Source of the DNA: SG8-4 sp964598225
GTDB taxonomy: Bacteria > Planctomycetota > Phycisphaerae > Sedimentisphaerales > Anaerobacaceae
NCBI GenBank assembly: GCA_964598225.1
Contig: CAZRBG010000107.1
Location: forward strand, 1-12,770
Length of the DNA stretch: 12,770 nt
Direction of reading: 5' to 3'
Part shown: in pieces, positions 1 to 6,851 of the stretch
Position numbering within the stretch: the stretch's first letter is position 1
How the letters are laid out: every line of letters begins with the position of its first letter
The notes under the pieces: model-generated
What the model was told of the DNA's origin: nothing
What the model saw: only the letters and a program-made list of their open reading frames with translations
Database searches by the model: none
Program-made: the position numbers and the translations under genes

Positions 1-1382
1 CCGGTCCATGAATCTCCCGCCATAATTGCGTCAAAAACATCACGCCCCACTTTTTCATCAGCGTAAATAGAGGCTGACGGCCCTGAAGCACCATCTACTT
101 CGTTAACAGATAACCCAAACATCTCAGTAAAAGCCTCATTCTGATAATAATGCTTTCCCTCAGGCGTGGACATACCAATTGCATCTGTAGCGTTTTGCAA
201 AGCCTTTTTGAAAAGAAGCAATGCTTCCTCCGCATGCTTCTGGTCGGTAATGTCCCTTACAGTGGCCTGAAGAAACTGCCTATCTTCTAAGAAAACACGG
301 GTCAGCAGCACAGTAGCTGGAAATCCTTCTCCGTCCAGCCGCTTGTGCGTCCACTCGAAGAAGTTGGAACCTTCCTGCATTGCCTTTTCGATCATCTTAA
401 GGGCTTTTTTGTCGGAACGTTTTCCGTCCGGTTGATATTCAGGTGATATGTCCCACGGGCTCTTCGTGATGAATTCTTCTTCATCTTTCGCCCCGAACAT
501 TCTTATTGCCGAGGGGTTGCCCGCAGCGAACGTCCAGACAGGCGGCGGACCGAGTATCATTATCGCATCCTGCGATGATTCATAGAGTGCCTTATATCTG
601 GCATCACATATCAGTTGCTTTTGCTCCGACATTTTCTGCTCGTTAAGACGGCGATTAATGTTCCGGTCCGCGACGAAGATTCCAACAATTCCCAGAAGCC
701 AGAGCAGACAGTAGCCCAAAGACATCATTTCTAACTTATCGTTAGCGATATTCCAAAGAGGCGCCATGGGAACCGAAACACTCACAGCGCCGCGAATATC
801 TCCCACCTTATAACCCTGCGATCCGTGACATTTCAGGCAGCTTTTTTCGGCGAACATCGGTTTTATCAGACGCATATAACTGCTGCCGTCAATTTCCTGG
901 AGGGAATTTACTGCAACGGGGTTGGCCTCAAATCGCTCCAGTATCCGTCGCTCCCAGGGATCCGGAACGTTTTCAGGCCGCAGCGGATTCAAGCTGGTGA
1001 TATGGCCCTTCAGCCCGTATCTCTCGGCCTCCAATTCCTGCACCTGGCGCGTCATGTAAGCAGGATTAATAAGAGTCAGATGACGCCCTGAAGGTGTTGT
1101 AATGTCTCGTTCAGGAATATGGGACAGGTATGGATTTGGCTTGGTATCCTCGGTCACCGGTACGTAAACACCCCCATGTTTTGCCGCCCAAAGCCGATGA
1201 ACCAGATCCTTTTGAAATGAAGCCTCGGCATGGCTGACCGCCATTTGCATGACCTCAGTCCGATGATGGTAAATGTTCCATAATAGAACAGCACCAACAA
1301 ATACTGTCCATGCGATTGCCGCCAATGATGTATATCTGCTGATTCTTATGTGACTTGGATTATTTCGTTTTGGTTGCTTCAT
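1..1382 (-). CDS. Membrane sensor with DUF3365 heme-type domain and PAS domains (3' end outside window)
   Basis: This gene starts with ATG at 1382 and reads without a stop to the window edge, giving 460 visible codons with the C-terminus missing. Residues about 18-38 form a first membrane segment. Residues about 45-210 form an extracytoplasmic DUF3365/Tll0287-like domain with a CLKCH motif (Cys182, Cys185, His186), the c-type heme attachment pattern. A second membrane segment lies at about 219-238. Two PAS-like regions follow, about 260-382 (ending in the usual ATVRDITDQKHAEEAL linker) and about 388 onward, cut by the edge. The layout suggests a heme-based redox or gas sensor passing signals across the membrane. 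The missing end could be a histidine kinase, a diguanylate cyclase or more PAS domains, and this cannot be decided here. A GAGAGT stretch about 10 bases upstream is a modest ribosome site. A nearby upstream ATG at 1390 hits a stop after three codons. Confidence 0.85.
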   Translation of the reverse strand, partial: MKQPKRNNPSHIRISRYTSLAAIAWTVFVGAVLLWNIYHHRTEVMQMAVSHAEASFQKDLVHRLWAAKHGGVYVPVTEDTKPNPYLSHIPERDITTPSGRHLTLINPAYMTRQVQELEAERYGLKGHITSLNPLRPENVPDPWERRILERFEANPVAVNSLQEIDGSSYMRLIKPMFAEKSCLKCHGSQGYKVGDIRGAVSVSVPMAPLWNIANDKLEMMSLGYCLLWLLGIVGIFVADRNINRRLNEQKMSEQKQLICDARYKALYESSQDAIMILGPPPVWTFAAGNPSAIRMFGAKDEEEFITKSPWDISPEYQPDGKRSDKKALKMIEKAMQEGSNFFEWTHKRLDGEGFPATVLLTRVFLEDRQFLQATVRDITDQKHAEEALLLFKKALQNATDAIGMSTPEGKHYYQNEAFTEMFGLSVNEVDGASGPSASIYADEKVGRDVFDAIMAGDSWT

Positions 1383-1517
1383 ATTTTCATACTCTCAAGT
1401 CAAGATGTACAAAATCTCGTTTTCCTCGTCATAGTTGCGCACCACATCGTTCAGTTATCGACCCTATAGGTTTACAACTCGACAAGTAATTCCCGCACTA
1501 TGTTCTCGATAAATTGT

Positions 1518-1536
1518 GATTGTTGCCGGCACAATC
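1518..1536. promoter_or_regulatory. Operator-like dyad in the leader of the heme-PAS sensor gene
   Basis: The sequence GATTG-T-TGCCGGCA-CAATC is an inverted repeat: GATTG pairs with CAATC around the perfect 8-base palindrome TGCCGGCA, with one unpaired T. It lies about 136 bases upstream of the sensor start and overlaps a weak -35-like TTGTGC on the minus strand. It could bind a dimeric regulator. No regulator family is recognised, and chance is possible. Confidence 0.3.
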
Positions 1537-1606
1537 CTTGGATGGCGCCAGGGAAATACTTGTCAATGGGCTAAGGCAGAGAGAGTGGATTATCGGAGAG
1601 GCTTTG

Positions 1607-1740
1607 AGCCACAGAGAAAACGAAGATACGAACAGAAGAAGTTAAGAAGAGAAGAAGTTAAGAAGATAAGAGGATAAGAGCACGCCTGTTCCTATCTTCT
1701 TATCTTCCTTTGCTCTTAAATCTCTGTGTCCTCTGTGGCT
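1607..1740. repeat. Palindromic purine-rich repeat element with CCACAGAG ends
   Basis: The ends are perfect 10-base inverted repeats, AGCCACAGAG at 1607-1616 and CTCTGTGGCT at 1731-1740. Inside, GAAGATAAGA (1662-1671) pairs perfectly with TCTTATCTTC (1698-1707). The left arm is almost all purine on the plus strand and the right arm mostly pyrimidine, so either strand could fold into a long imperfect hairpin. The 9-mer CTCTGTGGC recurs outside at 1754-1762, and a variant CTCTGTGTC sits at 1722-1730. There is no open reading frame and no clear target-site duplication. The element starts 33 bases past the response regulator stop and could act as a terminator or RNA stabiliser. It may be a MITE-like or REP-like dispersed element; that is inference. 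Confidence 0.6.
1635..1680. repeat. Short exact tandem repeats in the purine arm
   Basis: Two exact tandem copies of the 16-mer GAAGAAGTTAAGAAGA occupy 1635-1650 and 1651-1666. Two exact copies of the 8-mer GATAAGAG follow at 1665-1672 and 1673-1680. They lie inside the larger palindromic element and probably arose by slippage. Copy number and unit length are far too small for a CRISPR array. Confidence 0.8.
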
Positions 1741-1773
1741 ATAAATAAGGTAACTCTGTGGCGGAAACGCTGC

Positions 1774-2421
1774 TTAGAACTCGACCGAGGTCAGGCCTTC
1801 CCGGATGGCGAACCGCGTCAGCTCTGCGATGCTTGAGATTCCCAGTTTGTTCATAGCTTCGCGGCGATTCGAATCTATTGTCTTCGCGCTCACATGAAGT
1901 TGGCGTCCGATCTGCTTGGTTGTCTTGCCTTCGGCCAATAATTGGATAACCTGCCGTTCTCGATCCGTGAGTATATCCGTCCTGGATTCGGAGGTTGTCG
2001 TTAAATGCTGTACGTAATCGTCCAGCACGATCTCTCTGACCCTGGGACTCAGATAGTGCTCGCCGGAATCAACGGTATGTAACGCATCGACTACTTCATC
2101 GAAAAGGCAGGATTTGAGCACGTATCCCGATGCGCCGGCTCGGAGCATATCGGTAACGTAATGTTTGTTGAAATGTACCGATAGCGCCAATACTCTGATA
2201 TCCGGATTATCTCTGAGGATAAGGCGGGTCGCCTCGATTCCGTTTAGATTGGGCATGCTGATGTCCATCAAGACCACGTCCGGCAGCAGCTTGTTTGCGA
2301 GTTCGGCCACTTGCAGCCCGTTTTCAGCCTCGCCGACCACCTCCATATCGGGCTGTTTGTCGATCAACACCCTCAGTCCCTGTCTTACAACCCCGTGGTC
2401 ATCTGCAATCAGGATCCTCAT
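1774..2421 (-). CDS. NarL/FixJ-family response regulator
   Basis: This is a DNA-binding transcriptional regulator of 215 residues, probably phosphorylated by the histidine kinase encoded just upstream. The receiver domain (about 1-118) has the acidic pair in IADDHG, the phosphoacceptor Asp53 in VVLMDISMPN, Ser81 in LALSVH and Lys103 in GYVLKS. A LuxR/NarL-type helix-turn-helix follows at about 150-206, with LTDRERQVIQLLAEGKTTKQ and a recognition helix near SAKTIDSNRREAMNKLG. All key switch residues are present, so it should be functional. The start at 2421 is chosen because AAGGAG sits 6 bases before it. The ATG two codons earlier (2427) directly abuts that ribosome site. It follows the kinase gene by a few bases, so the two are almost certainly co-transcribed. 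Its target genes cannot be read from the sequence. Confidence 0.95.
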   Translation of the reverse strand: MRILIADDHGVVRQGLRVLIDKQPDMEVVGEAENGLQVAELANKLLPDVVLMDISMPNLNGIEATRLILRDNPDIRVLALSVHFNKHYVTDMLRAGASGYVLKSCLFDEVVDALHTVDSGEHYLSPRVREIVLDDYVQHLTTTSESRTDILTDRERQVIQLLAEGKTTKQIGRQLHVSAKTIDSNRREAMNKLGISSIAELTRFAIREGLTSVEF

Positions 2422-2427
2422 TTGCAT

Positions 2428-2433
2428 CTCCTT
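2428..2433 (-). promoter_or_regulatory. Ribosome binding site of the response regulator
   Basis: AAGGAG on the minus strand lies 6 bases before the ATG at 2421 and 0 bases before the ATG at 2427. This spacing favours the shorter 215-residue protein. It sits within the short gap after the kinase stop codon. Confidence 0.75.
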
Positions 2434-2439
2434 CGAAAT

Positions 2440-5400
2440 TCAAATCCCTTTTAGTCTTTCTAATGGCATCCTTACCGTAGCTTTAGTACCTCGACCGGGT
2501 CTGGAATCAAGCTTAAGCCGTCCTCCAAAGCGTCCCAGTTGTTCGTTTATGCTGAAGAGGCCAAACCTTGTCTCTTCGGCAACATCGGACTTGTAAAAGC
2601 CCGCGCCGTTATCCTCAACGCTTAAACACAGGTGGTCGTCGCACTTGCGGACGCACACTTCTACTTTGTCGGCCCGAGCGTGTTTGACGACGTTCATAAG
2701 TAGTTCTCGAGTAGTCCTGAATAACACATTCTTGACTTGCCCGTCCAGACCGGCCAACTGCTCATCGCCTTCAAGTTCAACGGCAATTCCGTGTTTTTTG
2801 TGGATTTCTCTTTCCAGGTATTCTCCGATTGCGGTAACCAGACCCAGCTCATGCAGGGCCGGGCTGCTGAGGTCAAACGTCAACGAATCGGCTTGCTCTA
2901 TGGCCTCGCCGATAGATTCCGATACGATCTTCAGTGAGTTCGTCACATTAGCATCGCCAATCAATTGCAGTGATGAATCCAGCGCCATTTTGCTTACCAC
3001 CAGTTTCTGGCATATACTATCGTGCATCCCCGCGGCAATTCGTCGTCTCTCATCGTCTTCGGCAGTGAGAATCTTGGACGCCATATCCTTGAGTCTTGCC
3101 TGGTACCTGTGCAGTCTTTCTTCCACCGCCTTCTCATCCGACATGTCGGAGTGGATTGCTATGAAGTTAGTCAGCGCGCCGACATCGTCTCTTACCGGTG
3201 TCAGAGCTATACGATTCCAGAATGCAGAACCGTCTTTGCGATAGTTCAGTATTTCTACTGTGTGTTCCCGGCATTCCTCGATAGCTTTCGCTAACTGCGA
3301 TATGCTTCTTTGGTCGGTATGCTTTCCCTGAAGGAATCGCATGTTCTTACCAATAACCTCCGAACTCTTGTAACCCGTGATCGCCTCAAATCCCTTATTG
3401 ACATAAATCACCGGATTGTCCGGCTGCCGGGGATCGGTGATGCTGATACCTTCGGTAGATGAGTTGATCGCTCGATTTCGCAGAATTAACGCAGCCTCAG
3501 CCTTTTTACGATCTGTGATATCCTCTAACATTCCAACGACAAAACGAGGTTCACCTTCGGCATTTCGCACCATTGAACCAGTCAAACAGCCCCAAAGGAA
3601 TTGTCCATCTTTTCGAACATAACATTTTTCTATCCGATAGTGCTCCCGCTTGCCTGCTAAGAGCTTTTTAAAAAGTCCCCAATCTTTGCGCACATCTTCG
3701 GGATGTGTGAATTCAATGAATGACATATTGACAAGCTCTTGCCTGCTATAGCCAAGCATATTCTGCAGATCGGCATTGCTATCGATTATTCGCCCTTCGA
3801 GGTCTACCAGGGCCATGCCAATACCCGCCTTGTCAAATGTGATGCGAAATTGCTCTTCGCTGTTCTTCAGGTCGTTCTCCGCCTTCTTGCGCTCGGTAAT
3901 ATCCCGGGCAATACCCAAAACCAGATTTTCGTCTCCGATTCTGACAGAGAACGCTCTGGTTTCAATCGCTGCTTGACTGCCGTCCTTGCGTGTCAGAGTG
4001 AACTCATCCGGTCCGACAATTTCACCGTCGAGACTTCTTTTCAAACTGTCTAATGCTTTATCAATCTCCTCCGGGGTCAGGAATCCGGCTTTGGTAAAGT
4101 CCAAACCGATCAGTTCCTCTCTTTCGTATCCTGACAGCGATTCTACCGCTTTGTTGACATCGACAATGTTGCCATTCATGCCACATAAGTAAATTCCATC
4201 AGGGGCACACTCGAAGAGCATTTTGAAACGCTGCTCGGAGTCCTTCAGAGCTTCTTCCGCCTCCTTGCGCTCGGTGATGTCGATGTAAGCCGCCTGGATG
4301 GCGGGCTTGCCCTGATACTCGATCGAACTTGCATTAATCTCCAGCCGGCGGACCGAGCCGTCCTTACGCACGCCGCGAAGCTCATATCGCTGCGGCGGAT
4401 GTTTGCCTTCCAGGCGCTGCTTGTGACGCTCCCATACAAGCTCTCGATCCTCCGGATGCACGAATTGGCGGATTTCATCCGGCGATCTGGCCAGCATCTC
4501 GCCGACGCTATAGCCGGTGATTTCCGCCATGGCCTGATTCGCAAAGACGACACGCCCTTCCTGAAAGATCGCCAGACCTTGCAGCGAATGGTCCACGAGC
4601 GAACGATACGCCTCCTCAGCCGACCTCCGCTCGGTTATATCTTCACCAACTGCGATCAGGTAAGCGGTTTCGTTTCGCTCATTTCTCACGGCGGTCACAT
4701 TTTGTCTCAACCAGATGTACTTGCCGTCTTTGCGGATATTTCTTTTCTCGATCGCGTATGAGTCTCTCAGGCCGCCCACGAGTTCATTGTAAAGCAGGAT
4801 TTCCTCTTCCAGATCATCGGGATGAGTATATCTCGTGAAGTCCAATTCCAGCAGGTCTTCCGACGAATAGCCCATCATCGTCTCGAAAGCCTTGTTCACA
4901 ACGACAGGAACGCCCTTCGGATCAACCACATAGATCGGCACGTTAGAGCACTTGATAGTCATCTCGAATCGCTTGTCGCTGTCGCGAAGCGCCAAGTCGG
5001 CTTGGCGACAACGGATCGCAATGCCCGCCTGGTTAATAAAGGCTTCTATTAATTCGTGATTCTTCAAGCCCGTAGTGCTGCGTGTAAGAAGGGTTACGCT
5101 GCCGTATAAGTGCCCTTCACTATTGAGACCCATCGAGTAAACATCGCCCAGGCCGAGAAGCTTTTCTATGGCCTTATAAACAATCCTGGGAATCCCGGGT
5201 GTAAGATCATATATTCCCCCCGGAACCTTGAGAAGCTTGCTCTGACCGAGTCCTTCTCTTGCAGCATCATCCAGAGGAAAGCACTGTCCGACGGGATTGG
5301 CGCCCATTATTTTAGTAACGGCCCGGGTATACTTACCGAGTCCTGCGAGCGCGCGCACACAGAGTTCATCGGTCTGCTCATCAAGAATGGTCACAATTAC

Positions 5401-5559
5401 GATAGAATCTTCACATATCCCTTTGATCTTCCGGGCGATGAATGCGTAGATATCCTCATCGGGCGTCAGTTTGACGAATTCCGTTGCCGATTCGGATAGA
5501 AACTTCAATTGGCGAATGTACTCTTTTTCGCGTTGTTCGGCTTTAACATGCCCACCCAT
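2440..5559 (-). CDS. Soluble multi-PAS sensor histidine kinase with a LOV-like domain
   Basis: This 1039-residue kinase has no signal peptide or membrane segment, so it should act in the cytoplasm. A GAF-like region (about 20-190) is followed by five PAS domains at about 196-312, 316-432, 442-557, 567-685 and 691-808, joined by ITERKKAEE-type linkers. The kinase core is of the HisKA_3 (NarX/DegS-like) type: ERRRIAAGMHDSICQKL with phosphoacceptor His846, an N box ELLMNVVKHA (Asn956), the ATP-lid motif VEDNGAGF (Asp983) and a glycine-rich GRFGG...GRGT end. PAS5 reads as a LOV flavin domain (GKNMRFLQG, LNYRKDG, AFWNR, PVRD), but the photoactive Cys is Met740 and the usual Gln is His803. The start ATG has GGAGTGG about 8 bases upstream. 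The partner is the response regulator 12 bases downstream. The ligands of the other PAS domains are not recognisable. Confidence 0.93.
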   Translation of the reverse strand: MGGHVKAEQREKEYIRQLKFLSESATEFVKLTPDEDIYAFIARKIKGICEDSIVIVTILDEQTDELCVRALAGLGKYTRAVTKIMGANPVGQCFPLDDAAREGLGQSKLLKVPGGIYDLTPGIPRIVYKAIEKLLGLGDVYSMGLNSEGHLYGSVTLLTRSTTGLKNHELIEAFINQAGIAIRCRQADLALRDSDKRFEMTIKCSNVPIYVVDPKGVPVVVNKAFETMMGYSSEDLLELDFTRYTHPDDLEEEILLYNELVGGLRDSYAIEKRNIRKDGKYIWLRQNVTAVRNERNETAYLIAVGEDITERRSAEEAYRSLVDHSLQGLAIFQEGRVVFANQAMAEITGYSVGEMLARSPDEIRQFVHPEDRELVWERHKQRLEGKHPPQRYELRGVRKDGSVRRLEINASSIEYQGKPAIQAAYIDITERKEAEEALKDSEQRFKMLFECAPDGIYLCGMNGNIVDVNKAVESLSGYEREELIGLDFTKAGFLTPEEIDKALDSLKRSLDGEIVGPDEFTLTRKDGSQAAIETRAFSVRIGDENLVLGIARDITERKKAENDLKNSEEQFRITFDKAGIGMALVDLEGRIIDSNADLQNMLGYSRQELVNMSFIEFTHPEDVRKDWGLFKKLLAGKREHYRIEKCYVRKDGQFLWGCLTGSMVRNAEGEPRFVVGMLEDITDRKKAEAALILRNRAINSSTEGISITDPRQPDNPVIYVNKGFEAITGYKSSEVIGKNMRFLQGKHTDQRSISQLAKAIEECREHTVEILNYRKDGSAFWNRIALTPVRDDVGALTNFIAIHSDMSDEKAVEERLHRYQARLKDMASKILTAEDDERRRIAAGMHDSICQKLVVSKMALDSSLQLIGDANVTNSLKIVSESIGEAIEQADSLTFDLSSPALHELGLVTAIGEYLEREIHKKHGIAVELEGDEQLAGLDGQVKNVLFRTTRELLMNVVKHARADKVEVCVRKCDDHLCLSVEDNGAGFYKSDVAEETRFGLFSINEQLGRFGGRLKLDSRPGRGTKATVRMPLERLKGI

Positions 5560-5956
5560 TCAGTAAACCACTCCGCTTGCGAATCCTCTTGCGTTAGTAT
5601 TGAAATAAGCAACGAGTCCTATTCCAACTTGAAAACAATATTCTTTCTGGATCACACTTTAGGCCATGACAGGCTGTTAGTCAAGATAAATCTCACGATT
5701 TTCGAATGAAGCGAGCGGCGCACCTGTCTGGCTGCCAGATCGCGGGCAAATTACGCGGAGAGTCCGAGCCCTTTCAAGGGCGACAATGGGCGTTTTGCTC
5801 CAGTTGATCGCCGTACGAGAGAATCCGCGCCTTGAACGGCTTGCGCATACTTCAAATTGGCTCGCCGGGCTTTCGGCACTTTCCAGCGCAAGCACAGACG
5901 CTAAGGTTCCCGGCCTCTCAGGACGAAACGTATCGAGGCTATCGTTTTTTTCTCAC
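5560..5956. other. Intergenic region between atpG and the histidine kinase
   Basis: These 397 bases hold no gene I can support. The half near the kinase contains a sigma70-like promoter candidate (5656-5684) and its leader. The half near atpG is GC-richer and has an 8-base perfect inverted repeat, GCTTGCGC (5839-5846) with GCGCAAGC (5886-5893), plus small stems GCCCTT/AAGGGC near 5768-5781 and GCCG/CGGC at 5864-5877. None is followed by a T-run on the minus strand, so no intrinsic terminator for the ATPase operon is apparent. A 72-codon minus-strand reading frame (5677-5895) has no recognisable domain or ribosome site. Confidence 0.6.
5656..5684 (-). promoter_or_regulatory. Candidate sigma70 promoter for the kinase/regulator operon
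   Basis: On the minus strand, TTGACT (5679-5684) is separated by exactly 17 bases from TAAAGT (5656-5661). The -35 box matches 5 of 6 consensus positions and the -10 box 4 of 6. It would start transcription near 5649, giving a leader of about 90 bases before the kinase ATG. This supports the kinase and regulator having a promoter separate from the ATPase operon. Confidence 0.4.
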
Positions 5957-6850
5957 TCAGTGCGCTGACTTATTCCCTGTTAATGCCTCGAAGCCCGATA
6001 CCACGTCGAGCAATTCGGCGGTGATCGATTCCTGCCGTTGCCGGTTGTATTTTGTGGTTATTTCATCGAGTCTTTCTTCGATGTTCTTTTCCGCGGCCTG
6101 CATTGCGGTAAGCCGGCTGGCATTTTCTGCGGCAAGAGATTCGGCCATCGCCCTGTACAGAGAGACGAAGAAATACTGCCTGACCAGAGACGAAAACAAA
6201 CGCCCCCAATCCATTGTAAAATCGGGCAGCGTGTTCGAGGGCCATTCTTTGGTCTTCAGGCTTTCGAGCCAGTCCAGATCCAGCGGCAGTAAAAATATGC
6301 GATTCTGCGAAAAACTCGCAGCGGAAGTCGGTTTATTGTGAAAAAGGACGATTTGATCAACGTCATCCCGGCCTTGCCATCGTTCTATTTGAAGTAAGAT
6401 TCGATGAATTACCGGAACGAACTCCGAAAGCGACGCCGGCAGCGAGATATACTCGACATTGTCGGATTGTGTATCAAAAGAGCTTTTCGCGCGCTCGCCG
6501 ATGACCAGTATCTGTGTCTTGTCGGACGATCGGGACAACTGTGCCATTTGATCGGTCGCAAAATCCACGATCAAGTCGTTGAACTGTCCGCACATGCCTC
6601 TTTCCGAGCCGAATACTATTGCGCCGAGAACGTTGTTTTCCCGCCTTTGCCTGCCGGTCGACCACCGGCGCTGTGACTTCATTAGAATATGGAAGCCCAT
6701 TTCAATCGTGTCGTTATATATCTCCAGCGATTCGGCCGCTTGCTGATATTGTCGTATATTTACAGCCGCTAGCGACTTCATGGTTTTGACCACGCTCTGA
6801 AGGTCTTCGGTGACCGCCTTCTTTTGTTTAAGCTCTTCCAGCGACTTCAT
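5957..6850 (-). CDS. atpG: N-ATPase gamma subunit (central rotor shaft)
   Basis: Gamma forms the rotating coiled coil that couples the c-ring to catalysis in the alpha/beta hexamer. The product is 297 residues, the usual family size. The N-terminal helix reads LKQKKAVTEDLQSVVKTMKS and the C-terminal helix NRQRQESITAELLDVVSGFEAL; both are the conserved coiled-coil ends of gamma. The middle (about 75-200) is the Rossmann-like domain. The start at 6850 lies one base after the atpA stop and gives the usual N-terminus of this subfamily. A GTG at 6865 would add five residues and overlap atpA, and neither start has a strong ribosome site. It is the last gene of the cluster. Unlike the standard operon, atpG comes after atpA at the end and not between atpA and atpD. 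Confidence 0.95.
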   Translation of the reverse strand: MKSLEELKQKKAVTEDLQSVVKTMKSLAAVNIRQYQQAAESLEIYNDTIEMGFHILMKSQRRWSTGRQRRENNVLGAIVFGSERGMCGQFNDLIVDFATDQMAQLSRSSDKTQILVIGERAKSSFDTQSDNVEYISLPASLSEFVPVIHRILLQIERWQGRDDVDQIVLFHNKPTSAASFSQNRIFLLPLDLDWLESLKTKEWPSNTLPDFTMDWGRLFSSLVRQYFFVSLYRAMAESLAAENASRLTAMQAAEKNIEERLDEITTKYNRQRQESITAELLDVVSGFEALTGNKSAH

Positions 6851-6851
6851 G

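Larger units (their letters stand above)
1383..1773. other. Intergenic region with repeat element and leader of the heme-PAS sensor
   Basis: No convincing gene is visible in these 391 bases. The part next to the response regulator (1607-1740) is a palindromic purine-rich element, annotated separately. The rest (1383-1606) is the likely leader of the DUF3365 sensor gene. Read on the minus strand, it contains an operator-like dyad at 1518-1536, a TTGACA box near 1560 without a good -10 partner, and CCTATAGGG at 1462-1470. A weak promoter candidate has TTGTGC inside the dyad, a 17-base spacer and then TATCGA. I do not consider any promoter certain. Confidence 0.6.

Noticed and set aside
1635..1680. 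Possible CRISPR array
   Set aside because: Repeats are 16 and 8 bases, directly abutting without spacers, with only two copies each, and no cas gene is nearby.
2165..3244. Plus-strand frames of 143 and 199 codons opposite the regulator and kinase
   Set aside because: They are Ser/Leu-rich shadows of well-supported minus-strand genes, with no ribosome site context or domain.
5768..5781. GCCCTT/AAGGGC stem as an intrinsic terminator of the ATPase operon
   Set aside because: The stem has a 2-base loop and no T-run follows on the minus strand.
5677..5895. A 72-codon minus-strand gene between atpG and the kinase
   Set aside because: It has no ribosome site and no recognisable domain, and its end overlaps the candidate kinase promoter. 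Kept only as part of an unexplained region.
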